From an uncultured Bacteroidaceae bacterium (lineage in GTDB: Bacteria; Bacteroidota; Bacteroidia; Bacteroidales; Bacteroidaceae): a stretch of 64,000 nucleotides of DNA. This document shows positions 36,285-44,425 of this stretch, one piece after another (the stretch's first letter is position 1; each line of letters opens with the position of its first letter). The translations under genes and the position numbers were made by a program. The stretch covers positions 39,265 through 103,264 of the forward strand of contig CAJOLR010000001.1 of the NCBI GenBank assembly GCA_905235565.1, written 5' to 3'. The notes under the pieces are model-generated. The model was not told the origin of the DNA and ran no database searches. It saw nothing but the letters and a program-made list of their open reading frames with translations.

Positions 36285-37859
36285 TTACTCCCAAGGAAGC
36301 TTGGTGATGGACTCGCCGAACTCAGAGTTCTCAACGTCGTTCTCATCCAGCTTGAATACCATGAATCCGGGATTCTCCTTGGTGCAGGGTTTCCAATCAC
36401 CGCCCTGAGGACCGTTGGGATCGCTGTACTTGGCAAAGTTGGTCCATGCGGTAAGCATCTTCTCTGACAGATCCCAGTCACCCTTGGTCCAGGGACGCCA
36501 GCAGTGCTGCAGTGACTTGAATACAAACCACAGGTCTGATGAGTGGAAAGCACCGCGCAGACGCTGTGTTACCTCAGGATGTGAACCGTCATCGGGCAAA
36601 GGACGTGCAAACTCATAAGCGTATGCCTTACTGCCGTTCTTGGTCATCTCCTCACGGTTCTGGCAGAATGCTGCCACACCTGCTGACATATTGCCCATAT
36701 CGTTCAGGGTATATCCGCACATATAAGGAACATCGGCCAGAGTACCGTCCAGTGCAGCCTCGTCAAAGCTCTTCTTTGATACATAACCGTCAACCATAGG
36801 CATACCGGTAATGCTGCCCTGGTTACCTGTTGCATTGCTGTAGATGCTGGCCACTGAGTAGATAACCTCTGTATCGGCATTACGCATCTTCTGGAGAGTA
36901 TTGTAACCTGCCCAGTCCATGATAACCTTGGTGTTGAACTCGGCGCGCTGCAGAGCGTTCAGACCTTCCGGAGCCTGAGGAGCCTTGTAAGCGGCAATAC
37001 GCTCGGTGTTGGCACCGCCACCCATACCGAATCCGCCCATCATACGCATGCCGCCCATACCGGCGCGACCACCTGCTGCATTAGGATTGGGAACTGTAAG
37101 ACCACCGGCACTCATGATGATTGCCTTGTGGAACAGACCGCGTGCCAGCGGAGACTCGCAGAGTGTACGTACGCTGCCGCCGCCTGCTGACTGGCCGAAT
37201 ATCATTACGTTGTCGGGATCACCGCCAAACTGGGCGATGTTCTTCTTGATCCACTTGAGAGACTCAATCTGATCCAGGATACCGTAGTTACCTGATACTC
37301 CGTGCTCGCTCTCAGCTGAGAGGTCGGGGTGTGTCATGAAACCGAAGATACCGAGACGATAGTTGATTGAAACCAGGATTACATCCTTGCCGGCCCACTC
37401 CTGAGCATCAAACTCAGGCTCTGAACCCCAACCCTCGCGGTAACCGCCGCCATGTATCCACAGGGCAACCGGAAGCTTGGCGTTGACATCACCCGGCTTC
37501 TTGGTCCAGATGTTCAGATAGAGGCAGTCCTCACTGAAGGGAGCCTCGTCACCGTAACCCCACTCTGTGTAGTAGCCACCCTTGTACTGGATGTGCTGAT
37601 AGCTGGGATGGTCAAAACGGTTGCAAAGTTTTACGCCCTCCCAGGGAGTTACAGGCTGCGGAGCCTTCCAACGGTTCTCGCGGATAGGAGCTGCTGCATA
37701 AGGAATGCCGCGGAATACGAAAACACCCTTTACATTGTCAGCGCTTACACCCTGAACCTGACCACCTTCGATGCTCAATACGGGGCTGAGTTTCTCCTGA
37801 TTGCACTGGCAACTGGCCATCAGGGTCAGAATGCCGGCCAAAAACAAAAGTTTCTTCAT
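36285..37859 (-). CDS. Type-B carboxylesterase lipoprotein
   Basis: A 524-residue alpha/beta-hydrolase of the carboxylesterase type-B family. The N-terminal lipobox is ILTLMASCQCNQ, so it is probably an envelope lipoprotein. The oxyanion block is LPVALWIHGGGYREGWGS, the nucleophile is MIFGQSAGGGSVRTL, and a catalytic His is in RGAFHSSDLWFVF. A C-terminal block resembles the family (LTAWTNFAKYSDPNGP). At about residues 260-290 there is a Gly/Met-rich insertion (GGRAGMGGMRMMGGFGMGG). The substrate is not known. It has its own promoter and codons biased towards high expression. Confidence 0.9.
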   Translation of the reverse strand: MKKLLFLAGILTLMASCQCNQEKLSPVLSIEGGQVQGVSADNVKGVFVFRGIPYAAAPIRENRWKAPQPVTPWEGVKLCNRFDHPSYQHIQYKGGYYTEWGYGDEAPFSEDCLYLNIWTKKPGDVNAKLPVALWIHGGGYREGWGSEPEFDAQEWAGKDVILVSINYRLGIFGFMTHPDLSAESEHGVSGNYGILDQIESLKWIKKNIAQFGGDPDNVMIFGQSAGGGSVRTLCESPLARGLFHKAIIMSAGGLTVPNPNAAGGRAGMGGMRMMGGFGMGGGANTERIAAYKAPQAPEGLNALQRAEFNTKVIMDWAGYNTLQKMRNADTEVIYSVASIYSNATGNQGSITGMPMVDGYVSKKSFDEAALDGTLADVPYMCGYTLNDMGNMSAGVAAFCQNREEMTKNGSKAYAYEFARPLPDDGSHPEVTQRLRGAFHSSDLWFVFKSLQHCWRPWTKGDWDLSEKMLTAWTNFAKYSDPNGPQGGDWKPCTKENPGFMVFKLDENDVENSEFGESITKLPWE

Positions 37860-37915
37860 AATGTTTATTGATTTGGTTTGAAGTTAACGATAAGTCTCCA
37901 CTTTGTTATGACCCA

Positions 37916-37923
37916 CAAATGTA
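37916..37923 (-). promoter_or_regulatory. -7 box (TACATTTG on the minus strand) for the carboxylesterase
   Basis: The plus strand reads CAAATGTA; the predicted leader is about 53 nt. Confidence 0.55.
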
Positions 37924-37995
37924 ATATAATTTATGACTTGTTAAAAAACAGAACTGTTTTTTTCCGTAATTTTTGGCAAATCCCCCAAAACCAAG

Positions 37996-38003
37996 TACTT
38001 TTG
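37996..38003 (+). promoter_or_regulatory. -7 box (TACTTTTG) upstream of tRNA-Leu
   Basis: An exact TAnnTTTG match. The predicted start is near 38007, about 109 nt before the tRNA, so the precursor would carry a long 5' leader. Confidence 0.5.
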
Positions 38004-38115
38004 CACCCGATGAACACAGTTCCCATCCTGACTACCGGGATTATGGTTTATTTTTGGATGATTGTCTGCCCGAGTTGAGGCAGGCGCCAGAAAGAAGCCG
38101 TAAGACCCTAAAAAA

Positions 38116-38200
38116 GCTCGAATGGTGGAATGGTAGACACGAGGGACTTAAAATCCCTTGGCCTTTATCGGCTGTGCGGGTTCGAGTCCCGCTTCGAGCA
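38116..38200 (+). tRNA. tRNA-Leu (anticodon TAA)
   Basis: The 85-nt gene folds with acceptor stem GCTCGAA (38116-38122) and TTCGAGC (38193-38199), discriminator A, T-arm GCGGG-TTCGAGT-CCCGC, an anticodon stem AGGGA/TCCCT around loop CTTAAAA (anticodon TAA) and a long variable arm typical of class II tRNAs. The 3' CCA is not encoded. It reads leucine UUA (and UUG by wobble). An ORF that runs through it is spurious. Confidence 0.97.
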
Positions 38201-38238
38201 CTCCTATAAAAGGATATTACGCAAAAACATTCGTTGAA

Positions 38239-38988
38239 ATGGTTGGCGTCAGACATTCAAGACTTTCCATTTGCGCTCTCCTTCTGCTGGGAGCCCTGCA
38301 CGTCAGCGCATCCGATTACAGATTCAATCTCTACCTGGGTATAGGTCCGGTCAAGATATTGGCCGGAACGGCACATCTGTATGACACCGAGGTGTTATAT
38401 AATGGCCGTGCCGCCATCCGTACCGCCATGGAGATGAGCACCAACTCCACCGCCGGCAAGGTGTTTGTCCTGAGGGACACCATAGAATCTTTCAACACAC
38501 GTAACGGAGAGAGCCTTTATTTCCGGAAAACAGTGAACGAGGGTAGTAAACACAACGTTGAAACCGCGGTATTTTCAAAAGACAGGGATAAGTTCGTGGT
38601 CAATATGACTGCAACTGACATGAATACCGGGCAGCCTGCCGGACGCTCTACGGAGTGGCGCCCCACACGCATATTCGATCTGATGAGCATGATTGCATTC
38701 GCCCAGGGGTTTGACACATCGGACAGTGAACCCGGCAGGACTGAGTCGCTGCCTATGGTGAACGGCAACATGGTGGTCCAGCAATACCTGGTCTACACCG
38801 GTAACAGGAAAGTTAAGGCTGATGACGGCCGTACTTATGACTGCATGATAATCTCCATAAGGGATTACAAGGAGGGTAAGGAACGTGAAACCGTCAGGGC
38901 CTACGTGACAAATGACTCAAAACACACACCAGTACAATTGGATATCATACTGGGAACAGGGACATCCATCAAGGCTGTGCTAAAATAA
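38239..38988 (+). CDS. DUF3108-domain protein
   Basis: A 249-residue exported protein. The signal peptide is LSICALLLLGALHVSAS; the start at 38239 (MVGVRHSRLS) is chosen because the longer frame begins inside the tRNA gene. The mature part (YRFNLYLGIGPVKILAGTAHLY, RIFDLMSMIAFAQGFD) resembles DUF3108, a periplasmic or outer-membrane protein family of unknown function. It lies 38 bp after tRNA-Leu, so may be cotranscribed with it, and 8 bp before a methyltransferase gene. Confidence 0.8.
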   Translation: MVGVRHSRLSICALLLLGALHVSASDYRFNLYLGIGPVKILAGTAHLYDTEVLYNGRAAIRTAMEMSTNSTAGKVFVLRDTIESFNTRNGESLYFRKTVNEGSKHNVETAVFSKDRDKFVVNMTATDMNTGQPAGRSTEWRPTRIFDLMSMIAFAQGFDTSDSEPGRTESLPMVNGNMVVQQYLVYTGNRKVKADDGRTYDCMIISIRDYKEGKERETVRAYVTNDSKHTPVQLDIILGTGTSIKAVLK

Positions 38989-38996
38989 AACCAATA

Positions 38997-39653
38997 ATGA
39001 AACTGACAGAAAACCGCTGGCTGACAGGAAGGGGGTTCGGAGTTCACTCCCCCTGGGCATATGACCTGATAGAAAACGTTATCAATGAGCGCCATCCCTA
39101 TTATGCATATGAGGACCTGTATCCTTTCTGGGAGAAAGCCCCGCAATATCTTCCGCAATATCCCCAAAGCCGTGACGAGCTGCTGTTCCGTCTGGTCAAC
39201 CGCTTTAACCCCAGGTTCATCCTGGAGGTTGGCACGGGCGCCGGAGTGAGTACGGGTTATCTGGCATCGGTCTCCAGGCAGTCCAGGGTCGTTACGGTAG
39301 ACTATAAACACCCGGCCGGAAAAGAGGTGCGCCAAAACCTGAAGAAATTCCCCAATATTGAGTATATTGCAGCCGATGTTGCTGAGACAGTGCAGGACAT
39401 CCTGGACAGCGGCACCATCCCGCAGTTCATACATATAGCCCACACCGCACTCTGGAAAGAGGTTGTAGAGATGATTCTGCCTTATGCCACACCCGATATG
39501 GTGATAGTGGTAGAGGATATGGGAAAGAAACAGAAAAAGGAGTGGTGGAGTGAACTTATTAAAGATGAAAGGATAGGAGTGACCTTCCAGATGAAAAAGC
39601 TGGGGCTTCTGTTCTTTAACTCCAAGATGACCAAACAACACTACGTGTTATGA
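38997..39653 (+). CDS. Class I SAM-dependent methyltransferase
   Basis: A 218-residue methyltransferase. The SAM motif is ILEVGTGAGVSTGYLAS, with VTVDYKHPAGKE and later IHIAHTALWKEVVEMI and IVVEDMGKKQKKEWW in the Rossmann core. The N-terminal NRWLTGRGFGVHSPWAYD block is common in Bacteroidetes proteins of this group; the substrate is unknown. It is 8 bp after the DUF3108 gene, and its stop overlaps the following ATG by 4 bp, so translation is probably coupled. Confidence 0.85.
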   Translation: MKLTENRWLTGRGFGVHSPWAYDLIENVINERHPYYAYEDLYPFWEKAPQYLPQYPQSRDELLFRLVNRFNPRFILEVGTGAGVSTGYLASVSRQSRVVTVDYKHPAGKEVRQNLKKFPNIEYIAADVAETVQDILDSGTIPQFIHIAHTALWKEVVEMILPYATPDMVIVVEDMGKKQKKEWWSELIKDERIGVTFQMKKLGLLFFNSKMTKQHYVL

Positions 39654-40195
39654 GCAAGATATACACCCGCACCGGCGATAAAGGCACCACCAGCCTGGTG
39701 GGCGGCAAGCGCGTAAGCAAGACAGACCCGCGTCTGGACGCATACGGAACCATTGATGAGCTCAACTCGTTCATCGGACTTATGCTATCAGTTATGGACG
39801 GCAAGGCCGAAAGTGCCGGAAACATACGGTGGATTCAGCAGAAACTCTTCAATATAGGCGGTTGCCTGGCTACCGATACCACATCGTTCCAGCTACCGGA
39901 CATCTGCAAGATCCTGGCACCCGATGTAGAGCGTATGGAGCATATGATAGATTCACTGACGGACGGGCTGCCCAATCAGCGATCGTTCATTCTTCCGGGT
40001 GGAACCCAGGCTGCATCATACGCCCATGTGGCCCGCACCGTATGCCGCCGTGCAGAGCGTCTTATCCTGGCGCTCCCGGATGATGCAAAAGCGCCCTCAG
40101 AACTGCTCCAGTACATAAACCGGTTGTCGGATTACCTGTTTGTCCTGGCACGCAGGATAAACTTTTTTGCAGGGGTCAGTGAAAATATATGGTAG
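39650..40195 (+). CDS. ATP:cob(I)alamin adenosyltransferase (PduO type)
   Basis: A 181-residue PduO-type enzyme that adenosylates cob(I)alamin to make coenzyme B12. The N-terminal YTRTGDKGTTSLVGGKRVSK binds ATP, and TYTRTGD-type start, LDAYGTIDELNSFIGL and the C-terminal LLQYINRLSDYLFVLAR are diagnostic. The adenosylcobalamin-dependent enzyme it serves (perhaps methylmalonyl-CoA mutase) is not in the window. The ATGA overlap couples it to the methyltransferase. Confidence 0.93.
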   Translation: MSKIYTRTGDKGTTSLVGGKRVSKTDPRLDAYGTIDELNSFIGLMLSVMDGKAESAGNIRWIQQKLFNIGGCLATDTTSFQLPDICKILAPDVERMEHMIDSLTDGLPNQRSFILPGGTQAASYAHVARTVCRRAERLILALPDDAKAPSELLQYINRLSDYLFVLARRINFFAGVSENIW

Positions 40196-40220
40196 AACTT
40201 TTGGATTACATATTTTTTTA

Positions 40221-40228
40221 TACTTTTG
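40221..40228 (+). promoter_or_regulatory. -7 box (TACTTTTG) for the DUF2795 gene
   Basis: An exact match; the predicted start is near 40232, 36 nt before the ATG at 40268. Confidence 0.6.
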
Positions 40229-40267
40229 CACCCCTATAAGAGTAACCTTAAAACACTAAAACAGACT

Positions 40268-40489
40268 ATGTATTGGACACTGGAACTGGCATCAAAACTT
40301 GAAGATGCACCCTGGCCCGCAACCAAGGATGAGCTGATTGATTACGCCGTCCGTTCAGGAGCCCCCCTTGAGGTAATTGAGAATCTTCAGGAGATTGAAG
40401 ACGAGGGCGATATTTATGAAAGCATAGAGGACATCTGGCCTGATTACCCCAGCAAGGAGGACTTTTTCTTCAACGAGGACGAGTATTGA
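40268..40489 (+). CDS. Small acidic DUF2795-type protein
   Basis: A 73-residue protein: MYWTLELASKLEDAPWPATK, DELIDYAVRSGAPLEVIENL and an acidic Glu/Asp-rich tail (EDFFFNEDEY). The central part resembles DUF2795, small helical proteins of unknown function. The upstream in-frame start at 40226 is rejected, since it lies within the promoter box. It has its own promoter, separate from the preceding adenosyltransferase gene, and is followed by a strong hairpin. Confidence 0.8.
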   Translation: MYWTLELASKLEDAPWPATKDELIDYAVRSGAPLEVIENLQEIEDEGDIYESIEDIWPDYPSKEDFFFNEDEY

Positions 40490-40509
40490 TATTCAACAGC
40501 TTACATATT

Positions 40510-40557
40510 ATAACAACAGGAACGGCCGGATTTGACTCCGGTCGTTCCTGTTGTTAT
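40510..40557. terminator. 21-bp-stem hairpin after the DUF2795 gene
   Basis: The left arm (ATAACAACAGGAACGGCCGGA as two pieces: ATAACAACAGG and AACGGCCGGA) pairs with TCCGGTCGTT and CCTGTTGTTAT, with one G-T pair and loop TTTGAC. The T-rich GTTGTTAT end lies within the stem. It probably ends the DUF2795 message and possibly the opposite strand. Confidence 0.7.
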
Positions 40558-40564
40558 GACAGTA

Positions 40565-40666
40565 TCAGCGGTATCGTATCTTACGGGTAATCTCTGCCAT
40601 CTTATGGGGTTCTGAGTCGTGTGAATCACGGCTGTAACAGGTGCATTTTATCCAGTTCCCCTTCAT
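40565..40666 (-). CDS. Possible 33-residue peptide (unrecognised)
   Basis: A small ORF: MKGNWIKCTCYSRDSHDSEP, then HKMAEITRKIRYR. It overlaps the 3' part of the next small ORF in a different frame and ends 8 bp before the big hairpin. It is polar and carries a CxC motif. I do not recognise it; it could be a real microprotein, a frameshifted continuation of the signal-peptide ORF, or chance. Confidence 0.2.
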   Translation of the reverse strand: MKGNWIKCTCYSRDSHDSEPHKMAEITRKIRYR

Positions 40667-40742
40667 TTAGACTGTTTTGTGCAACGGTATCGACAAAAGC
40701 ATTAATCAGCAATGCAGAAAAGAGGAATAATAGCTTTTTCAT
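40626..40742 (-). CDS. Possible 38-residue peptide with signal sequence
   Basis: A small ORF beginning MKKLLFLFSALLINAFVDT and continuing VAQNSLNEGELDKMHLLQP. The N-terminal ~22 residues look like a genuine Bacteroidetes signal peptide (cleavage after VAQ), leaving a mature part of only 16 residues. It lies 138 bp after frdB on the same strand, beyond the frdB terminator. It may be the remnant of a longer exported protein broken by a frameshift. Confidence 0.35.
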   Translation of the reverse strand: MKKLLFLFSALLINAFVDTVAQNSLNEGELDKMHLLQP

Positions 40743-40829
40743 ATTCGTTGTTTTGTTTATTCCGGCATAAATAAATGCAGAAGGATTGTCAAATCAACAA
40801 ACAGGCGCTGCAATTCCGTTGCAAATTAA

Positions 40830-40861
40830 AAAGGACGGCCGGATTGCTCCGGCCGTCCTTT
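40830..40861 (-). terminator. Terminator after frdB
   Basis: A perfect 14-bp stem (AAAGGACGGCCGGA with TCCGGCCGTCCTTT), loop TTGC. On the minus strand the stem is followed by TTTAATTTG. It sits 20 bp after the frdB stop. Confidence 0.85.
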
Positions 40862-40880
40862 CTTATTATGACTGACCAGA

Positions 40881-41636
40881 TCAGTCGCTCAGCTTGGCTG
40901 CGATGAACTCGCGGTTCAGGCGGGCGATATTGCTGATACTGATGCACTTGGGGCACTCGGCCTCGCAGGCGCGGGTATTGGTGCAGTTACCGAATCCCAG
41001 CTCATCCATCTTGGAGAGCATAGCCTTGGCGCGACGGGCAGCCTCTACCTGACCCTGCGGGAGCAGAGCAAGCTGGCTTACCTTGGCACTTACAAACAGC
41101 ATAGCTGAACCGTTCTTGCAGGCTGCTACGCAGGCACCGCAACCTATACATGATGCAGCGTCCATAGCCAGGTCGGCCTTCTCCTTGGAGATAGGAATTG
41201 CGTTGGCATCGGGCACACCGCCGGTGTTGATTGATACGTAACCGCCGGCCTGCATGATCTTGTCGTATGCACGGCGGTCAACCATAAGGTCGCGGATTAC
41301 CGGGAAGCCGGCTGAACGCCAAGGCTCAACGGTGATGGTCTCACCATCCTTGAAACGGCGCATGTAGAGCTGGCAGGTGGTGGCACCTGTGGCAGGTCCA
41401 TGCGGATGACCGTTTATATAGAGTGAGCACATACCGCAGATACCCTCGCGGCAGTCGTGGTCAAATACCACGGGTTCCTCACCGGCATTGATGAGCTGCT
41501 CGTTCAGAATGTCAAGCATCTCAAGGAATGAGGTATCGGTGGGGATCTCCTTCATTTCATACACCTTGAACTGGCCCTTCTCCTTAGGACCTCTCTGGCG
41601 CCATACTTTCAGTTTGAAGCTTATATTCTTTTCCAT
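40881..41636 (-). CDS. frdB: Fumarate reductase / succinate dehydrogenase iron-sulfur subunit
   Basis: A 251-residue subunit carrying electrons between the flavoprotein and the cytochrome b. Ligands for the 2Fe-2S cluster lie in [19 protein letters not shown], and for the other two clusters in [18 protein letters not shown] and [14 protein letters not shown]. It is the last gene of frdCAB, 14 bp after frdA, with a terminator behind. In Bacteroidales this enzyme mainly reduces fumarate to succinate in anaerobic respiration, so frd is preferred to sdh. Confidence 0.95.
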   Translation of the reverse strand: MEKNISFKLKVWRQRGPKEKGQFKVYEMKEIPTDTSFLEMLDILNEQLINAGEEPVVFDHDCREGICGMCSLYINGHPHGPATGATTCQLYMRRFKDGETITVEPWRSAGFPVIRDLMVDRRAYDKIMQAGGYVSINTGGVPDANAIPISKEKADLAMDAASCIGCGACVAACKNGSAMLFVSAKVSQLALLPQGQVEAARRAKAMLSKMDELGFGNCTNTRACEAECPKCISISNIARLNREFIAAKLSD

Positions 41637-41650
41637 AGTGATGCTTTTTA

Positions 41651-43609
41651 TCAGTTCTTGTAATTACGTGTCTGAACCTTGATGTACTCGTAGTTGAGAG
41701 GCTCCTTGAGCAGCTCAGGTGCCTTACCCTCACCCTGATAGTTCCAGCAGGCTACGTATGAGAACTTGTCATCATGACGCAGTGCCTCGCCCTCAGGTGT
41801 CTGGTGCTCCTCACGGAAGTGACCGCCGCATGACTCCTCACGGTTAAGACCGTCATAAGCCATAAGCTTGCCAATCTCGATGAAGTCAAGCAGACGCAGA
41901 GCTTTTTCCAACTCAACGTTAAGTGTCTGGGCATCACCTGGAACACGCAGGTCTGACCAGAAGGTCTTCTCCACCTCGTCCAGCTTCTTGAGAGCAGTCT
42001 TGAGAGACTCCTCTGTACGGCCCATACCAACATACTCCCACATGATGTGGCCAAGCTCCTTATGGATGGAATCAACGGAACGCTTGCCGCCTATGCTCAT
42101 AATCTTGGCGATCTTCTCCTTGACAGCCTTCTCGGCGGCATCGAACTCAGGCAGGTCTGTGCTGAAGCGCGGAACCTGAATCTGGTCGGCCAGATAGTTC
42201 TGGATGGTGTAGGGGAGTACAAAGTAACCGTCGGCAAGACCCTGCATAAGGGCCGATGCACCCAGACGGTTGGCTCCGTGGTCTGAGAAGTTGCACTCAC
42301 CGATGGCAAACAGACCGGGGATAGAGGTCTGCAGCTCGTAATCAACCCAGATACCGCCCATTGTGTAGTGGATGGCAGGGAATATCATCATGGGGTTCTC
42401 ATACGGATTGACATCGGTAATCTCCTCATACATATCAAACAGGTTACCGTACTTATCTGCAACGGCCTGCTTGCCCAGACGCTGGATAGCGTACTTGAAA
42501 TCCAGGAATACGGCCAGACCGGTGTTGTTTACACCGTAGCCCTTGTCGCAACGCTCCTTGGCGGCACGTGAAGCAACGTCACGCGGTACCAGGTTACCGA
42601 ATGCTGGATAGCGGCGCTCCAGATAGAAGTCGCGGTCCTCATCGGGTATGTCGTTGGGGTTGAGTTCACCCTTCTGCAGTTTCTTGGCATCCTCCAGTTT
42701 CTTGGGAACCCAGATACGTCCGTCGTTACGCAGAGACTCTGACATCAGTGTCAGCTTGGACTGCTTGTCACCGTGTACGGGAATGCAGGTAGGATGGATC
42801 TGAGCGAAAGCGGGGTTGGCAAACCATGCACCCTTGCGGTAGCACTGCATGGCGGCAGAACCGTTACTTCCCATAGCGTTGGTTGACAGGAAATAGGCGT
42901 TTCCGTAACCACCGGTACCTATAACTACAGCGTGGGCAGAGCAGCGCTTGATCTCACCGGTAACAAGGTCACGGTAGATGATACCGCGGGCACGCTCCTT
43001 ACCCTCATCGTCCTTGATCATGACCAGGTCAAGCATCTCGCAGCGGGTAAACAACTCTACGTTACCCTGATGTACCTGATAACTCAGTGCAGAGTAGGCG
43101 CCCAGCAGCAGCTGCTGACCGGTTTGACCGCGGGCGTAGAATGTACGCGATACCTGGGCACCGCCGAATGAACGGTTGGCCAGAGTGCCGCCATACTCAC
43201 GGGCAAAGGGAACGCCCTGTGCAACGCACTGGTCAATGATATTGTTTGATACCTCGGCCAGACGGTAAACGTTGGCCTCACGTGAACGGTAGTCGCCGCC
43301 CTTGATTGTATCGTAGAAGAGACGGTATACTGAGTCACCGTCGTTCTGGTAGTTCTTGGCAGCATTGATACCACCCTGAGCGGCGATTGAGTGGGCACGA
43401 CGGGGTGAATCCTGGATGCAGAAGCACTTTACCTTGAAACCGAGGTCACCAAGTGTGGCGGCAGCTGATGCACCGGCCAGACCTGAACCTACAACGATGA
43501 TGTCAAGCTTACGCTTATTGGCGGGGTTGACGAGTTTCTGATGAGCCTTATAGTTGGACCATTTTTCGGCCAACGGGCCTTCGGGAATTTTTGAATCTAT
43601 AGTAGCCAT
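41651..43609 (-). CDS. frdA: Fumarate reductase / succinate dehydrogenase flavoprotein subunit
   Basis: A 652-residue FAD-binding catalytic subunit. The N-terminal dinucleotide fold [17 protein letters not shown], the flavin-linking region [19 protein letters not shown] and the active-site [15 protein letters not shown] and [19 protein letters not shown] (shown as pieces) are all present. I start at the ATG at 43609 ([11 protein letters not shown]); the longer frame uses a TTG two codons earlier. Length and sequence are of the long Bacteroidetes type. It lies between frdC and frdB. Confidence 0.97.
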   Translation of the reverse strand: MATIDSKIPEGPLAEKWSNYKAHQKLVNPANKRKLDIIVVGSGLAGASAAATLGDLGFKVKCFCIQDSPRRAHSIAAQGGINAAKNYQNDGDSVYRLFYDTIKGGDYRSREANVYRLAEVSNNIIDQCVAQGVPFAREYGGTLANRSFGGAQVSRTFYARGQTGQQLLLGAYSALSYQVHQGNVELFTRCEMLDLVMIKDDEGKERARGIIYRDLVTGEIKRCSAHAVVIGTGGYGNAYFLSTNAMGSNGSAAMQCYRKGAWFANPAFAQIHPTCIPVHGDKQSKLTLMSESLRNDGRIWVPKKLEDAKKLQKGELNPNDIPDEDRDFYLERRYPAFGNLVPRDVASRAAKERCDKGYGVNNTGLAVFLDFKYAIQRLGKQAVADKYGNLFDMYEEITDVNPYENPMMIFPAIHYTMGGIWVDYELQTSIPGLFAIGECNFSDHGANRLGASALMQGLADGYFVLPYTIQNYLADQIQVPRFSTDLPEFDAAEKAVKEKIAKIMSIGGKRSVDSIHKELGHIMWEYVGMGRTEESLKTALKKLDEVEKTFWSDLRVPGDAQTLNVELEKALRLLDFIEIGKLMAYDGLNREESCGGHFREEHQTPEGEALRHDDKFSYVACWNYQGEGKAPELLKEPLNYEYIKVQTRNYKN

Positions 43610-43628
43610 ATTCAAATACTTTTACCGT

Positions 43629-44309
43629 TTAACAAAGACTCTTGAAGAAGTAGAGATAAACTACGCTCAGAAAACCCAGAACCAGCAGGGTGACATATAT
43701 GATTCCTATTACCTGCCAGCGGCGCTGCCATTTGGTGCCACTCCAGCCGACAGTCTGGAACATGCTCCAGAATCCGTGTGAAAGATGGAACCAGAGAGCG
43801 GCAAGCCAGATTGTATAGATAATCACGTAATACCACTGTGAGAATGTGTACTTGATCAGGAAAGCACCATCGGTAGGACCGTTCTGGCCCGGAACAAAGT
43901 TAGTGCCGTGAATGAGTTCCTGAAGCTGCATTTTTGACCAGAAATTGGCTAAATGCAGCAAAAGGCACACAAGCACGATGATACCCAGAACCAGCATGTT
44001 CTGTGAAGCCCACTCTACGGATTTGGGCCTCTCTGTAACAGCATATCTCTCACTGCCGCGTGCCCTCCTGTTCTGAATTGTCAGGATAAAGGCATAGACA
44101 AAATGGAGAGCCATGAGTATGGCCAAACCATAAGTACCTACCTGTGCATACCAGTTTGCTCCCAGGAATTCGCAGATGACATTGTATGCATCGCCCGATA
44201 TCAGGGCTACGCAGTTCATTGTCATGTGGAATGTCAGGAACAGGATCAGAGCGGCACCGGTGACGCTCATCACAACCTTACGTCCGATTGAAGAATCGAT
44301 TAACCACAT
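43629..44309 (-). CDS. frdC: Fumarate reductase / succinate dehydrogenase cytochrome b subunit
   Basis: A 226-residue membrane anchor with five hydrophobic helices (for example VVMSVTGAALILFLTFHMTM, VGTYGLAILMALHFVYAFIL, ILVCLLLHLANFWSK-like, IIYTIWLAALWFHLSHGFWS and IIYVTLLVLGFLSVVYLYFF). Histidines in FHMTMN, LHFVYA, LHLANF and HLSHGFW could ligate two hemes, as in Wolinella-type FrdC, which fits a single-subunit diheme anchor using menaquinone. First gene of frdCAB, with its own promoter. Confidence 0.92.
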   Translation of the reverse strand: MWLIDSSIGRKVVMSVTGAALILFLTFHMTMNCVALISGDAYNVICEFLGANWYAQVGTYGLAILMALHFVYAFILTIQNRRARGSERYAVTERPKSVEWASQNMLVLGIIVLVCLLLHLANFWSKMQLQELIHGTNFVPGQNGPTDGAFLIKYTFSQWYYVIIYTIWLAALWFHLSHGFWSMFQTVGWSGTKWQRRWQVIGIIYVTLLVLGFLSVVYLYFFKSLC

Positions 44310-44366
44310 AAAAGTTTAGTTTTTGATTATAAATGTTTTAGTATTCTGAACATAGTAAACAGACTG

Positions 44367-44374
44367 CAAATATA
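44367..44374 (-). promoter_or_regulatory. -7 box (TATATTTG on the minus strand) for frdCAB
   Basis: The plus strand reads CAAATATA. The predicted leader is ~54 nt to the frdC ATG. Confidence 0.6.
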
Positions 44375-44425
44375 CTTAAAAGTGTGTATTAATCCTTATC
44401 TTTACAGCCACAAAAGATTTCCAAA

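Larger units (their letters stand above)
40490..40880. other. Spacer with two related palindromes and cryptic small ORFs
   Basis: A 391-bp gene-poor spacer between the DUF2795 gene and frdB. It holds the hairpin at 40510-40557, two overlapping small minus-strand ORFs (40565-40742) and the frdB terminator at 40830-40861. No tRNA, known riboswitch or clear TAnnTTTG promoter was seen in it. Confidence 0.6.

Noticed and set aside
37973..38209. 78-residue ORF reading through the tRNA-Leu gene
   Set aside because: It starts with TTG, spans the predicted promoter and reads through a clearly folded tRNA, so it cannot be a normal gene as it stands.
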